Positions 47,671 through 56,826 of a stretch of DNA of 64,000 bases are shown piece by piece. The stretch is from Luteibacter anthropi. GTDB lineage: Bacteria; Pseudomonadota; Gammaproteobacteria; Xanthomonadales; Rhodanobacteraceae. Under the pieces are notes generated by a model that was given only the letters and a program-made list of their open reading frames with translations, was not told where the DNA came from and did no database searches. A program made the translations under genes and the position numbers. The stretch covers positions 558,001 through 622,000 of the forward strand of contig NZ_JAARLZ010000001.1 in NCBI RefSeq assembly GCF_011759365.1, written 5' to 3'. Each line of letters begins with the position of its first letter. Within the stretch, counting starts at the first letter, position 1.

Positions 47671-49902
47671 TCAACGGGTGCGATGTGTTGCGGAACTCCA
47701 CGGCGCAGGGGCGGGTGCGTGCCTGCCCCACCTGAGTACCTGGCTGGCCAGGGGGCGGGAAGCGACACCGTGCAAAGGGATGACGTTCAGCGCCGCCACA
47801 TAGCCATCCACGCCGTTCAGAAACGATTGTGTGTAATCACCCGCCTTGATGTCGTCGTAGGCGCGCCATGCGGCCTGGGCCAGGTGAGGAATCGACTGGA
47901 GAGGCGCAAGGCCCAGTTGCACCATGCGTCCGCCGGAGGCACCAAACGGCGCGAGGATGAGCGACACCGTGCGCCAGTCTGCATGGGACGTCGTACGGGT
48001 GAGATAGGCGGTATCCAGCCTGACCAGGTCGCGTGCGGTGTCGTATACGGCATCTGGGAATGTGTCGGTGACATCCCTGTAGCCGAAGGCCTCCTGCAGC
48101 TCAGTACAGAATTCATGACCCGTACCGCCCACTACCCATCGCCAGGTTCGTGACGCGTGTGAGACAGCGAATCGCGTCGATCCGTTGCTGTCTCGCACGG
48201 CCATGGACGCGGGAAGCCTTTCAACGAGGTAGGACTCGAAGCGCGGCTGGTGGAGAAACTGCTCCACCAGGTCGTCGCGGCTGGTGAATGCGCGAAACAC
48301 CCTACCATCAGGGGCGCCCGGCGTATAGGCAACGATGTCTCGTGTGCCCGTGGTGATGAGAAGAAGTCCTGAGACGGCACTTCCCCGATAGGTGAGCTGA
48401 AGTACGTTGGATTGAGCGTGGTCCAGCCTTGCGTGGGACGGCGACATCGCGCGGTCAAGCACGGCATCCACCCGCCGCAATGCGGCCTCGCCGGGTGCAG
48501 GATCGGGCGAGGCAGTCGATTGTGCACCGTGACCTTCCAGCCGGGCAGTCGCGGCATCAAGGCGCATCCTTGCCAGAAGGTGCTCCGAGGCAAGCTGCCG
48601 GTGTCGTCTTCCCTGCGCCGTATCGCCCAGGATGCTGTCGATGTAACGCAGATAGGCCGACCCGGCATCCATCTCGCGGATAAGCTGGCGGGTCATGGAA
48701 GGCGTAAGCAGCGGGTGGGCGATGCCGCTTGCGTCGCCCAGCCACAGATCGTCCAGGGGCAGGCCAGGCAGATTGTCGAAAGCCAGCTGGAGAAGGTTGG
48801 TGTCGTCCAGGGACGATGGCTCCCTGGGTGTCGACAGAACATCGACAGGGCCACCCGGCATCGACTTCCGTCTTACGTGAATCATTTCAGGTGCATCGCC
48901 GATGCCAAGTGATTTCAGTTTTGTCGCGAGGACGCTTCGCGTGAACTCCATCAATGACAACGGCGAGGTTACCGACGCACTATTCATGGCATCATCGCTT
49001 CTGCGTTGTGCTGCGATATAGCCGGCCGACGCGTCTCTCCATGCATCGGCGAGAGCGACGGGGTATGACGCCAGTATTAGGTCACGATCATGGCGGAGTA
49101 AGGCAGCATCGCGCTGGCTGACGATGCCGTGCACGTCGATCAATGCATGAAGGTCCAGGGCGTCGTACAGCGCATCGCTTCGCAACGGTTCATCGGAAAT
49201 TTCCATGGCTGTCATGATTTTCCGGTGATGGTGCTCGATCAGTTGATCGGCAACCGCTTCGAACGCATGGCCGCCCAGGGCACGCATGCCGAAAAACCGA
49301 TCGTTGCCTGCATCGTGCCCTTTTTCTGCCTGAGTCGGTTGCCAGGCTTCATCGGGAGCCGATGATTCCTTCATGCGATGTCCGATATCCCGATAAAGCT
49401 CGTCAATTGAAGGGAAAACCTCCCAGCCGCCTTGTGGGGTAAAGAACATCACCTGGTGCGGATGGAGGTCATCGCGGAGGATGAGTGATCCGGCGTATTC
49501 GCTATCGTCGATCGTCAACACCGCTGCATGCAGATGATCCGGGGGCGTATCCCCTGCACGTATCAGATCGTGGATGGCATTTCTCGCATCCATGGGAAGT
49601 GTGCCATCGCCAGCGCGGAGCGAGGCATCGTCGCGGGCAATGCGCTCAAGTAGCTGGCCGAGCGCCTTGCGTCGGCTTGCGCGTATTTCCCCGAACGGCA
49701 TGGGAACCGGCGTGTCCCAGAAAATGGATAGACGCGTGGACAGGTGCTCCCCTCTTGCGTCGGCGACGGATGGTTCAGGCAGATGGTCTTGTTGAGTGGT
49801 CAGCCACAACTGGGTCTGGCGGAGGCGTTCGATGGCATCGACGGCCGCTTGCTGGGATATGGTGACGTGCGCGGGTGGCGTCGGGGGTGGCAGTGCGTTC
49901 AA
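47671..49902 (-). CDS. DUF6543-like protein, copy B, without the C-terminal modules
   Basis: The 743-residue product starts at TTG 49902 (MNALPPPTPPAHVT) with AAGGA seven bases upstream, matching the paralog starts. It has GGWEVF near residue 157 and the core [15 protein letters not shown] near 524. It ends shortly after the conserved YDDIKAGDYTQSF segment. The GVYxIxG module, helical repeat and C-terminal domain of the other copies are absent, and no remnant is seen in the 100 bp after its stop. It may be a naturally core-only form or the product of a deletion. It lies 58 bp after copy A and ~100 bp before copy C. Confidence 0.6.
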   Translation of the reverse strand: MNALPPPTPPAHVTISQQAAVDAIERLRQTQLWLTTQQDHLPEPSVADARGEHLSTRLSIFWDTPVPMPFGEIRASRRKALGQLLERIARDDASLRAGDGTLPMDARNAIHDLIRAGDTPPDHLHAAVLTIDDSEYAGSLILRDDLHPHQVMFFTPQGGWEVFPSIDELYRDIGHRMKESSAPDEAWQPTQAEKGHDAGNDRFFGMRALGGHAFEAVADQLIEHHHRKIMTAMEISDEPLRSDALYDALDLHALIDVHGIVSQRDAALLRHDRDLILASYPVALADAWRDASAGYIAAQRRSDDAMNSASVTSPLSLMEFTRSVLATKLKSLGIGDAPEMIHVRRKSMPGGPVDVLSTPREPSSLDDTNLLQLAFDNLPGLPLDDLWLGDASGIAHPLLTPSMTRQLIREMDAGSAYLRYIDSILGDTAQGRRHRQLASEHLLARMRLDAATARLEGHGAQSTASPDPAPGEAALRRVDAVLDRAMSPSHARLDHAQSNVLQLTYRGSAVSGLLLITTGTRDIVAYTPGAPDGRVFRAFTSRDDLVEQFLHQPRFESYLVERLPASMAVRDSNGSTRFAVSHASRTWRWVVGGTGHEFCTELQEAFGYRDVTDTFPDAVYDTARDLVRLDTAYLTRTTSHADWRTVSLILAPFGASGGRMVQLGLAPLQSIPHLAQAAWRAYDDIKAGDYTQSFLNGVDGYVAALNVIPLHGVASRPLASQVLRWGRHAPAPAPWSSATHRTR

Positions 49903-49960
49903 TGGGGCATCCTTGCTCTCGGGGGAAGGGGGCCGGGCATATCCCGTTGCGTAATGAGGT

Positions 49961-52888
49961 TCAGGGCGACGGGAGATGCACGGAGTAATGGTCGAACAAC
50001 CATGCGGGATGACGAGCGGTGCCTGCCGTGGCACTTCGTGCCGTCGGGCGTAGTACATACACGCCACTGTCGATATTTCCCCGGCGAAAAACCTCGAATG
50101 CGGGCGCTTCGCCATTGATGGCTTTCAATGCCGGGCGTAGTTCGATGCGTGCCCACGCACCGGTAAGTGAACCCAGGGAGCGGTGCGCATCCTTCGTAGG
50201 GGAAGGAAGCCAGCCTTTCGCCAGCGAGGCGACACGGCCGGTGGGAACGTCCGGCGCCAGGGTGAACAAGGGAATGCCGCGGATGCCTTCGGCGCTGAGA
50301 TGGGATTGCCCCAGTGCAATCGCGGTATCGCCTATTCTCTCCAGGCTTTCCTGCGGGGCGTAATAAAACACGACCTCCGGCCATTCGCTTTCCGGAACGA
50401 ACCACAGGTTGTCGTCGAGTACATCGCGTGCAATCGTCTCCGATGCAGGCGCATAGCGACGGCTGCGAACCGAAGCCACGGCGTCCTGCCATGCGGTGAG
50501 CTTGTCGGGCGTGACGGCCGCCGATGGCGCGGTGCCCGGCGGAAGATGCGCCATTTCGTGATAGAGCGCCTCGCCCGGGTAATAGTGGATGCGTTCGCGC
50601 AGATGGACCCTGAGCAGTTCCAGTTCCCGGGTCGACATGTCGGCGAGCGAGGGGGACAGCGCATGGTCGCGCGTATAGGCACGGACCCGAGTGGCGCGGA
50701 TATCCGACAGGGCCTGTTCCCATGCCGTGCGTTGTGCCGCCGTCAGGGAGGGCGGTGTCGAGGAGGATGGATAGGTGTAGACCATGGACTGGTACACCGT
50801 CTCTCCTTCCTTGTCGCCGAGACGTTCCTTCAGCATGGTGCGAAGCGCCTGGCGCTCGCTGGACCGGATATCGGCGATATCGGTGGATATTGTCTTCCTG
50901 GCGCGGGGTTTGCCCCGCTGGTCCACCACGAAAGCGACGATTTCATCCCATAGCGCCTGCTCCGTGGACGATGCCGTAGGCGTGCCACGGGAGGCCTCGA
51001 AGGCCATTTCGCGATAGACCTGGCTTCCCCGCTCGTTACCAAGCCGATGCTTCAGGTGATAGCGGAGCTTCTGCGTCTCGGCATGGGAAAAGCCTTCGAT
51101 GTCCGATGATTTTCGCCGGGATACAGACGCCCGTTCACGCAGGGCAGGCGGCGTCGGCGGTGTCAGCGGCGCAGCTTGCAAATGACGTTCCCCCGCTTCT
51201 TTGAGAACCTCGGTCCAGGCCCTTGCATGCTCATTTGTCATGGTGGGGCCGACGTCGGCTCCGACGGGGCGGTAAGCCATTTCATGAAAGATGCGCGACC
51301 CGTCGGCGAACTCGAAACGGCGGATGAGGCGGCGTTGTATCCAGCGCAGATCGTCGGCGGAAAACTCCCGCAACTCGGGTGACAGTTCTGTCCTGGGCCT
51401 CGGAGGCGTCGATACGGGGCGCTGACCATGGCGGGCGAAGGCCAGGGACTGGTTCCACACGGCCAGTTCGCGAGCGGTAAGCGGTGCTGCCTGCGCACCT
51501 GGCAATGCCTGGCGCATCACGCGGCCATAGAGTTCGATACCATCACTCAATCCGATCCGCTCGCAGAGTTCGCCCTGAAGAATGCGTAGCTGTTCCGGTG
51601 TGAGCTGATCGACATCGACGGATGCCGGTGCAGAAGCCCGCCGTTTTGCCGGTACTACAGGGCGACCGCTGCCGCCGGCAAGCCCAGCACGTCGGTAGTG
51701 CCATATGCCATCAGGACGTCGCTCGATGAGAGGACCGGTGTAGCGGGCATCCAGGGCTCCGGTAGCGTTGAGACGCCAGCCACCCATACCCGCATCGAAG
51801 CGAACCCGGTAGAAATGCTCTCCCTGCCGTATGACTTGCGTGCCATTGATGACGAAAACGCCATCCAGCGGGGCCGGCCCTGGAGGCGTCGTTACGTCCC
51901 GGACGATGAAGCGTGTGGGAAAGAGCGTGTCCGCGGCGGGCAATGCCAGTACAGGGAGCCCGCCTTGCACTTGTCCAGGCAAGGCCACCGCAGCCTCCCG
52001 CCCGGATGGCGTCAGAGGCAGGCGGGCGACACGCCCGCCGATCGGGGGGCGCTGTTTGAGTCCGTCACGCATGCCGCGTGCAAGGCTCGTCGGACGCAGC
52101 GGCGGGGAGCGTCTACTGCGCCCGCTAGAGACGTCAGCTTCATCGGTCCATGTCGTCACCATGGCATGGGGATCGACGAGTGCCTCGAACCCGGGAAAGG
52201 ACGATTGCGTATCGACCAGTGCGTCAGCGCTCCATGCCATCAGGAGCGAATCCTCCAGCGCACCGATGAGGTGCTCCGTCATTCCGGTGAACGCCGTGGC
52301 TCCGGTGTTCCTGAGTGAGATGGACGGGGGCGCGTCGTCTTCGCCTTCCTCATGAAGGCGATATTGCAGATCCCCGAGCAGGGTTTCGATCGATGGGAAT
52401 AACTCCCAGCCCGCATGCACGGTGAACAGCAACACCCTGTCGTCATGCCGATCGTCGCGCAGGACCAGCATGCCTGCGATCGGCACGTCGTCTACCACCA
52501 CATCGTTCAGCCGGATATCGAGTGGCAGTGCGTAAGGGTAGGGGCGGACAGCCGCCTGCACGAGGGCAAGCGACGCCGCATCCAGCAGACCCATGCCGGT
52601 CTGGAGAAGGGCTGCATCGCGGGCCGCCTGGATCAGGCGGCGGTTAAGCGCCTCCCGGCGCGGAATCGGATCTTCCACAGGTGTCCCGGGAACGGGCTCC
52701 GACCAGAAGGCGGCCACGTCCGCCAGGTATTCATCAAGGACGGCATCGTCGTCGCCCGGCTCAGGCAGTTCGGCCTGCTGGTCGACCAGCCAGCGCTGGG
52801 TACCGGCCATGCGTTGCATGGCGTCGTCGCACGCCTGGTGGCAGGAAGAAACGATGGCAGGCGGGGCCTGCGGCGGCAGCATGTCCAT
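49961..52888 (-). CDS. DUF6543-related protein, copy A, with core replaced by five helical repeats
   Basis: The 975-residue product starts MDMLPPQAPPAIVS and keeps the N-terminal module (AGWELFPSI near residue 159). The YTPxAPDG core is missing. A proline/arginine-rich linker leads to the DGVFVINGTQVI module (~340), then five tandem copies of a ~75-residue helical repeat (about residues 425-812), and the C-terminal domain (SEWPEVVFYYAP, from ~833). It is the first gene of the cluster, preceded by plsB's hairpin. With neighbour B, which has the core but no C-terminal part, it looks like a domain-split pair. Assignment to the family rests on the shared N-terminal and C-terminal modules. Confidence 0.6.
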   Translation of the reverse strand: MDMLPPQAPPAIVSSCHQACDDAMQRMAGTQRWLVDQQAELPEPGDDDAVLDEYLADVAAFWSEPVPGTPVEDPIPRREALNRRLIQAARDAALLQTGMGLLDAASLALVQAAVRPYPYALPLDIRLNDVVVDDVPIAGMLVLRDDRHDDRVLLFTVHAGWELFPSIETLLGDLQYRLHEEGEDDAPPSISLRNTGATAFTGMTEHLIGALEDSLLMAWSADALVDTQSSFPGFEALVDPHAMVTTWTDEADVSSGRSRRSPPLRPTSLARGMRDGLKQRPPIGGRVARLPLTPSGREAAVALPGQVQGGLPVLALPAADTLFPTRFIVRDVTTPPGPAPLDGVFVINGTQVIRQGEHFYRVRFDAGMGGWRLNATGALDARYTGPLIERRPDGIWHYRRAGLAGGSGRPVVPAKRRASAPASVDVDQLTPEQLRILQGELCERIGLSDGIELYGRVMRQALPGAQAAPLTARELAVWNQSLAFARHGQRPVSTPPRPRTELSPELREFSADDLRWIQRRLIRRFEFADGSRIFHEMAYRPVGADVGPTMTNEHARAWTEVLKEAGERHLQAAPLTPPTPPALRERASVSRRKSSDIEGFSHAETQKLRYHLKHRLGNERGSQVYREMAFEASRGTPTASSTEQALWDEIVAFVVDQRGKPRARKTISTDIADIRSSERQALRTMLKERLGDKEGETVYQSMVYTYPSSSTPPSLTAAQRTAWEQALSDIRATRVRAYTRDHALSPSLADMSTRELELLRVHLRERIHYYPGEALYHEMAHLPPGTAPSAAVTPDKLTAWQDAVASVRSRRYAPASETIARDVLDDNLWFVPESEWPEVVFYYAPQESLERIGDTAIALGQSHLSAEGIRGIPLFTLAPDVPTGRVASLAKGWLPSPTKDAHRSLGSLTGAWARIELRPALKAINGEAPAFEVFRRGNIDSGVYVLRPTARSATAGTARHPAWLFDHYSVHLPSP
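50450..51615 (-). repeat. Five tandem ~75-residue helical repeats inside copy A
   Basis: Repeats start near residues 425, 505, 596, 672 and 746, spaced 74-91 residues. The shared pattern is [FM]S..[EQ]L..L+..L.ERLG...G..[VL]Y.EMA..P, then LT.....AW..AL...R. Examples are FSHAETQKLRYHLKHRLG, RSSERQALRTMLKERLGD and MSTRELELLRVHLRERI. Copies C, D, E and F each hold one divergent unit at the matching place. The repeat is not one I recognise. Confidence 0.7.
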
Positions 52889-52924
52889 GGGGCCGGTCCT
52901 CGGCGTGGCGGACGTGCCACCTTA

Positions 52925-52960
52925 GGGCTACGCCCGACGGACTTCCGTCGGTGTAGCCCC
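52925..52960 (-). terminator. Strong hairpin between plsB and the effector-like cluster
   Basis: GGGCTACGCCCGACGGA pairs with TCCGTCGGTGTAGCCCC with one bulge, 20 bp after the plsB stop on the minus strand. No T-run is present, but the stem is long and should separate plsB from copy A. Confidence 0.65.
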
Positions 52961-52979
52961 TGAGGTTGTGTCAGACGTG

Positions 52980-55592
52980 TCAGTCGCCGTGATGGTGGCG
53001 GTGTTTCTCGTTCGCTACATGCCGCTCGTGCAGCGAGTCGCCGGTGCCCGAGGCCTGCGGATCGTCCGGCGGCCGCGCATCGAGATCGCGGTCGTTATCA
53101 CCGCCCGGGGTGATCTTCAGGATCGAATGGCGCACTTCGCGAGCCAGGATGACGCGTGCATCGCGCACCATGTCTTCCAGGGCGTCGGCGAAATCGAGCT
53201 TGCCCTGCTCGTCGGTCCAGACGATCTTCGCCTCGCGCAGCTTCTGGATGAAGCCGCGGAACAGCGCCTTGTCGAAGAATTCCGGTGCGGACAGTTCGTT
53301 GAGCAGGCTGAGGCGCTGCGCCGTGAGCGTGCAGGCATTTTCCAGCTCACCCGCCGACATGGTGTGCGGGCCATTCTTCACCAGAGCGGCAATGGCGATG
53401 TAATAGCGCTCGAAAGCCTGCAACATGCTGCGAGCGATCACACGCAGCTGGTAGGCGCCGTCGTCCTGACCGGGTCCGCGTTCCAGCACACGACCTTCGC
53501 CGGTCGCTTCGATGAGACCACGGCGCACGAAGAAATCGATCGTTTCCTGCACCTGGTTGGCAAAGCCTTCGGCGTCCCACGGCAGGAACAGCTCGCCCTG
53601 GATGAACGGGTAGATGATCTTGCCAAGGCGCACCACGGACGAGCGCGACATGCGCCGGTTGTTGAGGAAGCAGGCCGCCACCCACGCAGCAGGCGCATTG
53701 AGGTGCAGCACGTTGTTGCGGAAGTAGGACAGCAGCACCGCCTGCTCGCCCTCGGTAACGAGCACGTCGCCCAGCGGATGGCGTACGCGGCGGATCCAGT
53801 TCATCTGCTCGCCGTAGGCGATGATGCCCTGCGGATTCATTGGCGTGATCGTGACGCGGTCGGAGTAGGGCAGCTCCTGGAACATCGCCTTGGTGAGTTC
53901 GAGCTGCGCGAGCAGGTCGTTCTCGGCCATCGCGTGCTTGGGCGTGGCCAGCAGGGCCAGCGCGAGCAGGTTGATGGGATTCACGTCGGCCGCGCGATTG
54001 ATGTTGATCTGGATGCGCTCGGCGAGGTCGTCCACCACGCGGCCCAGCCACTCCGGCTTCACGTCGGGGTCGGCCGTGGTTTCGCGCCATTGTGCCGAGG
54101 CGTCGTCCAGCATCGGGGTAAGCAGGATCGGCTCGCCGAAGTTGATGGTGACGTGGCCGTAGCGCTGGCGCAGCACCTTAAGGCCGCGCAGCAGGCCGAT
54201 CAGCGATTCCTTTTCCTTTGCCTTGCCCGACAGCTCCCCGATGTACGACTTGCCTTCCATCAGCTTTTCGTAGCCGATGTACACGGGCTGGAACATCACC
54301 GGGCGGCGCGGCGCGCGCAGGAAGGCGCGTACCGTCATCGCCAGCATGCCGGCGCGCGGCGTGAGCAGGCGGCCCGTACGCGAGCGGCCGCCTTCGATGA
54401 AGTACTCAAGCGGCACGCCGCGGTCTACCAGCTGCGCGAGATATTCGTTGAATACCACCGAGTACAGCGCGTTGCCCTTGAAGCTGCGACGCAGGAAGAA
54501 CGCACCGCCACGACGCAGCACGGGGCCGATAAGCGGCAGGTTGAGGTTGACGCCGGCCGCGATATGCGGCGGCACGATGCCCGAATGGTGCAGCTGGTAC
54601 GACAGCAGCAGGTAGTCGGCATGGCTGCGATGGCTGGGCACGTACACCACTTCGTGTCCCGGCGCGGCGGCGCGGGCCTTGTCGAAGTGATGCATGGCGA
54701 TGCCGTCGTAGAGCTTGTTCCAGAAATTGGACAGCACGAACGAGGTGGAGCGCACCACCGGATGCGAATAGTCGGCGGCGATTTCCAGGGCGAAATCACG
54801 CGCGCGCCGTTCGGCCTTCGCCAGCGTGATGTTCTCCTTGCTCGACGCGGCCGCAATGGCATCGCGCACCGGCTGGGCGTTCAACACCGCATCGACCACG
54901 GTGCGGCGATGCGAGAGGTCGGGGCCGATCACTGCCGCGCGGATGCGGCGGAAGTGCGTGCGCAGCACGCGGGCGATCTTGCGGGTGAGGCGCTCGCGCG
55001 TGAGGCCGCTGGATTCCGACAGCACGGTGCGCAGCGACACCGGCGCGGAGAACTGCACGACCGTATCGCGGCCATTGAGCAGCAGCGCCAGCATGCGGCG
55101 GAAGCGACCGACCACCAGCCAGTTTTCGGCGAACAGCACGCTGAACCAGCCACTTTCACGGTTGGGGGCGCGGCCGACGTAGATGGACACCGGCACCACC
55201 TGGATATCGCGGGAGGGGTCGTCCTCCAGTGCCTGGATCAGCTGGCCGATGGGCTCCTTGGGGCCGCGCGTGTCGGTGCGCCCGAACAGCCAGCCCTCGC
55301 GGCGGCTCAGCGAGAACACCGAGCGACGGCGGCGGCCGGGCAGCTGGAGCAGTTGCATGGGGCTGGGCAGGCCCGCCTCGCGGCAGGCGCGTTCGAGGAT
55401 CAGCGCATCGGAAGTGCCGTCGCGCTCGATGGCATAGCAGACGGCCGCACCGCTCTGGAGCAGGGCGGCGGGTTCGGCGGGTTCGCGCTTGATCTTCACC
55501 CAGGGTTCGAGCAGGCGCCCCAGCAGCTTGAACCACCAGGGAGAACGGGCGACTTGGACGTGCGGATCCGCACTCATCGGAATATCGGACAT
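52980..55592 (-). CDS. plsB: Glycerol-3-phosphate acyltransferase PlsB
   Basis: The first committed step of phospholipid synthesis, transferring an acyl chain to glycerol-3-phosphate at the inner membrane. The 870-residue product is full length and has the four acyltransferase motifs: HRSHADY near residue 318, NLPLIGPVLRRGGAFFLRRSF, FIEGGRSRTGR, and MFQPVYIGYEKLMEG. A histidine-rich C-terminal tail (RHVANEKHRHHHGD) is unusual. ATG 55592 was preferred; a GTG codon directly precedes it. A lipoprotein gene ends 17 bp upstream on the same strand, suggesting one transcript. Confidence 0.96.
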   Translation of the reverse strand: MSDIPMSADPHVQVARSPWWFKLLGRLLEPWVKIKREPAEPAALLQSGAAVCYAIERDGTSDALILERACREAGLPSPMQLLQLPGRRRRSVFSLSRREGWLFGRTDTRGPKEPIGQLIQALEDDPSRDIQVVPVSIYVGRAPNRESGWFSVLFAENWLVVGRFRRMLALLLNGRDTVVQFSAPVSLRTVLSESSGLTRERLTRKIARVLRTHFRRIRAAVIGPDLSHRRTVVDAVLNAQPVRDAIAAASSKENITLAKAERRARDFALEIAADYSHPVVRSTSFVLSNFWNKLYDGIAMHHFDKARAAAPGHEVVYVPSHRSHADYLLLSYQLHHSGIVPPHIAAGVNLNLPLIGPVLRRGGAFFLRRSFKGNALYSVVFNEYLAQLVDRGVPLEYFIEGGRSRTGRLLTPRAGMLAMTVRAFLRAPRRPVMFQPVYIGYEKLMEGKSYIGELSGKAKEKESLIGLLRGLKVLRQRYGHVTINFGEPILLTPMLDDASAQWRETTADPDVKPEWLGRVVDDLAERIQININRAADVNPINLLALALLATPKHAMAENDLLAQLELTKAMFQELPYSDRVTITPMNPQGIIAYGEQMNWIRRVRHPLGDVLVTEGEQAVLLSYFRNNVLHLNAPAAWVAACFLNNRRMSRSSVVRLGKIIYPFIQGELFLPWDAEGFANQVQETIDFFVRRGLIEATGEGRVLERGPGQDDGAYQLRVIARSMLQAFERYYIAIAALVKNGPHTMSAGELENACTLTAQRLSLLNELSAPEFFDKALFRGFIQKLREAKIVWTDEQGKLDFADALEDMVRDARVILAREVRHSILKITPGGDNDRDLDARPPDDPQASGTGDSLHERHVANEKHRHHHGD

Positions 55593-55609
55593 CACAGGAT
55601 TGTACGGCC

Positions 55610-56566
55610 TTAGCGGGGGCGGGCGTCTGCCACGGGGGCAGCGGGCGCGGCGGCAGTGCCGGCGGGGGCGGGCGAGCTGGCGGCCGGCGCGGGAGCGCTC
55701 AGCCGGGCATGCTCGGCGCGGACGTCCTGCAGGAGGTCGCTGTCATACCAGCGGCCGTCGAGCAAAACGAGAGTGGTGTCGGTCTGGATGGGTTTGTCGA
55801 GCACGGTGTAGGTGATCTTCACGTGCGCCGAGGCGCCGCTGTTTTCCAGCGTCTCGATAGTGGCAGTGTCGAAGCTCTTGTCCAGGGAAAGTCCGTAGAC
55901 GTCGAGCAGTTTCTTCAGGCCCAGCCATGCAGTGGAATACGTTGCCATCGACTGCTGGAAATCCAGTGCATGCAGCGCCTCGGGCGTGGACAGGTGCGCA
56001 TTGCGTACCGTCTCCACGGCGATGGCGATGGCCTGCTTTGCCTTTGCCTGGTCGTTCCAGGCCACCGTCTGCGTCCAGGGCATGATCGCGTTCACGGCTT
56101 CGCGCAGCTGGCGCTTCTGGGGTACCGAGAGGCCCTTGTCCTGGTCGATGGCCGTCAGCGCCAGCGACTGGCCCACGCCGGAGAGCAGGGGCATCTGGTC
56201 CTTGTAGTCACGATCGAAGCGGACCAGCGTCGGGCGGACATCGGCAAACAGCTTCTTCTCGGCGTCCGCCTCGCTGAAACGTTTCACCATGGCCGCAAAG
56301 CGGGCGCTGTCCTGCGGATCCACTGGTGCGTGGGCGCTGTCGCGGCGCGTCCAGTCGGCGCGCAGCGTGGCGAAATCGGCGGGTGGCAGCGCGTGCTGCC
56401 AGTACATGTCGAAGCGACCGTCGCGGATCAGCTCCAGCGAGGCGCGCACGGCATCTTCCGGTGAGCCGCCACCCGGCGTGCCCGGTGGCTCCTTGTCCTT
56501 GCCGCAGGCGGCCAGGAGAACGAGAGCCGGGATCAGTAACCAGGCCTTGGTCGTGGAGCGGAGCAT
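55610..56566 (-). CDS. Lipoprotein of unknown function upstream of plsB
   Basis: The 318-residue product starts with a lipoprotein signal (MLRSTTKAWLLIPALVLLAAC). It contains a largely helical soluble domain (SPEDAVRASLELIRDGRFDMYW..., LREAVNAIMPWTQTVAW), then a beta segment (VKITYTVLDKPIQTDTTLVL) and an alanine/proline-rich tail. The DGRWY phrase near the end is common in small DUF-type lipoproteins. I do not recognise the family. It is 17 bp before plsB, so it may be co-expressed with it. Confidence 0.7.
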   Translation of the reverse strand: MLRSTTKAWLLIPALVLLAACGKDKEPPGTPGGGSPEDAVRASLELIRDGRFDMYWQHALPPADFATLRADWTRRDSAHAPVDPQDSARFAAMVKRFSEADAEKKLFADVRPTLVRFDRDYKDQMPLLSGVGQSLALTAIDQDKGLSVPQKRQLREAVNAIMPWTQTVAWNDQAKAKQAIAIAVETVRNAHLSTPEALHALDFQQSMATYSTAWLGLKKLLDVYGLSLDKSFDTATIETLENSGASAHVKITYTVLDKPIQTDTTLVLLDGRWYDSDLLQDVRAEHARLSAPAPAASSPAPAGTAAAPAAPVADARPR

Positions 56567-56656
56567 CGGTCGTCGTCCGTAAACGGCGGGGAGGCGAGGG
56601 TACGGGGGAGCCCCGCCGATCACAAGGGTAATCCGGTCAGGATGAAGGGCCGCATA

Positions 56657-56695
56657 AAGAAAAACCCCGGAGACCAGGAGGCCTCACGGGGTTAT
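56657..56695 (-). terminator. Intrinsic terminator of the acid phosphatase gene
   Basis: Minus-strand AACCCCG...CGGGGTT with a 17-base loop is followed by TTTCTTT. It lies ~130 bp after the phosphatase stop codon and ~90 bp before the lipoprotein start. Confidence 0.7.
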
Positions 56696-56826
56696 CCGGC
56701 CCGAAGCCGGCAAGGGAAATGGCCTTGCCCGCATTGCTTTCAGCGCCACGGGTTTTGGCGCCTCAAATGATAGTTGGACGACATTGCTAAAGCAATACCT
56801 TAGCAAGTGTCGACTAACTTATTGAA

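Noticed and set aside
36312-52888. Interbacterial toxin-immunity modules
   Set aside because: No small immunity-like gene follows any of the large genes; intergenic gaps are mostly 40-150 bp and hold no frame that I can support.
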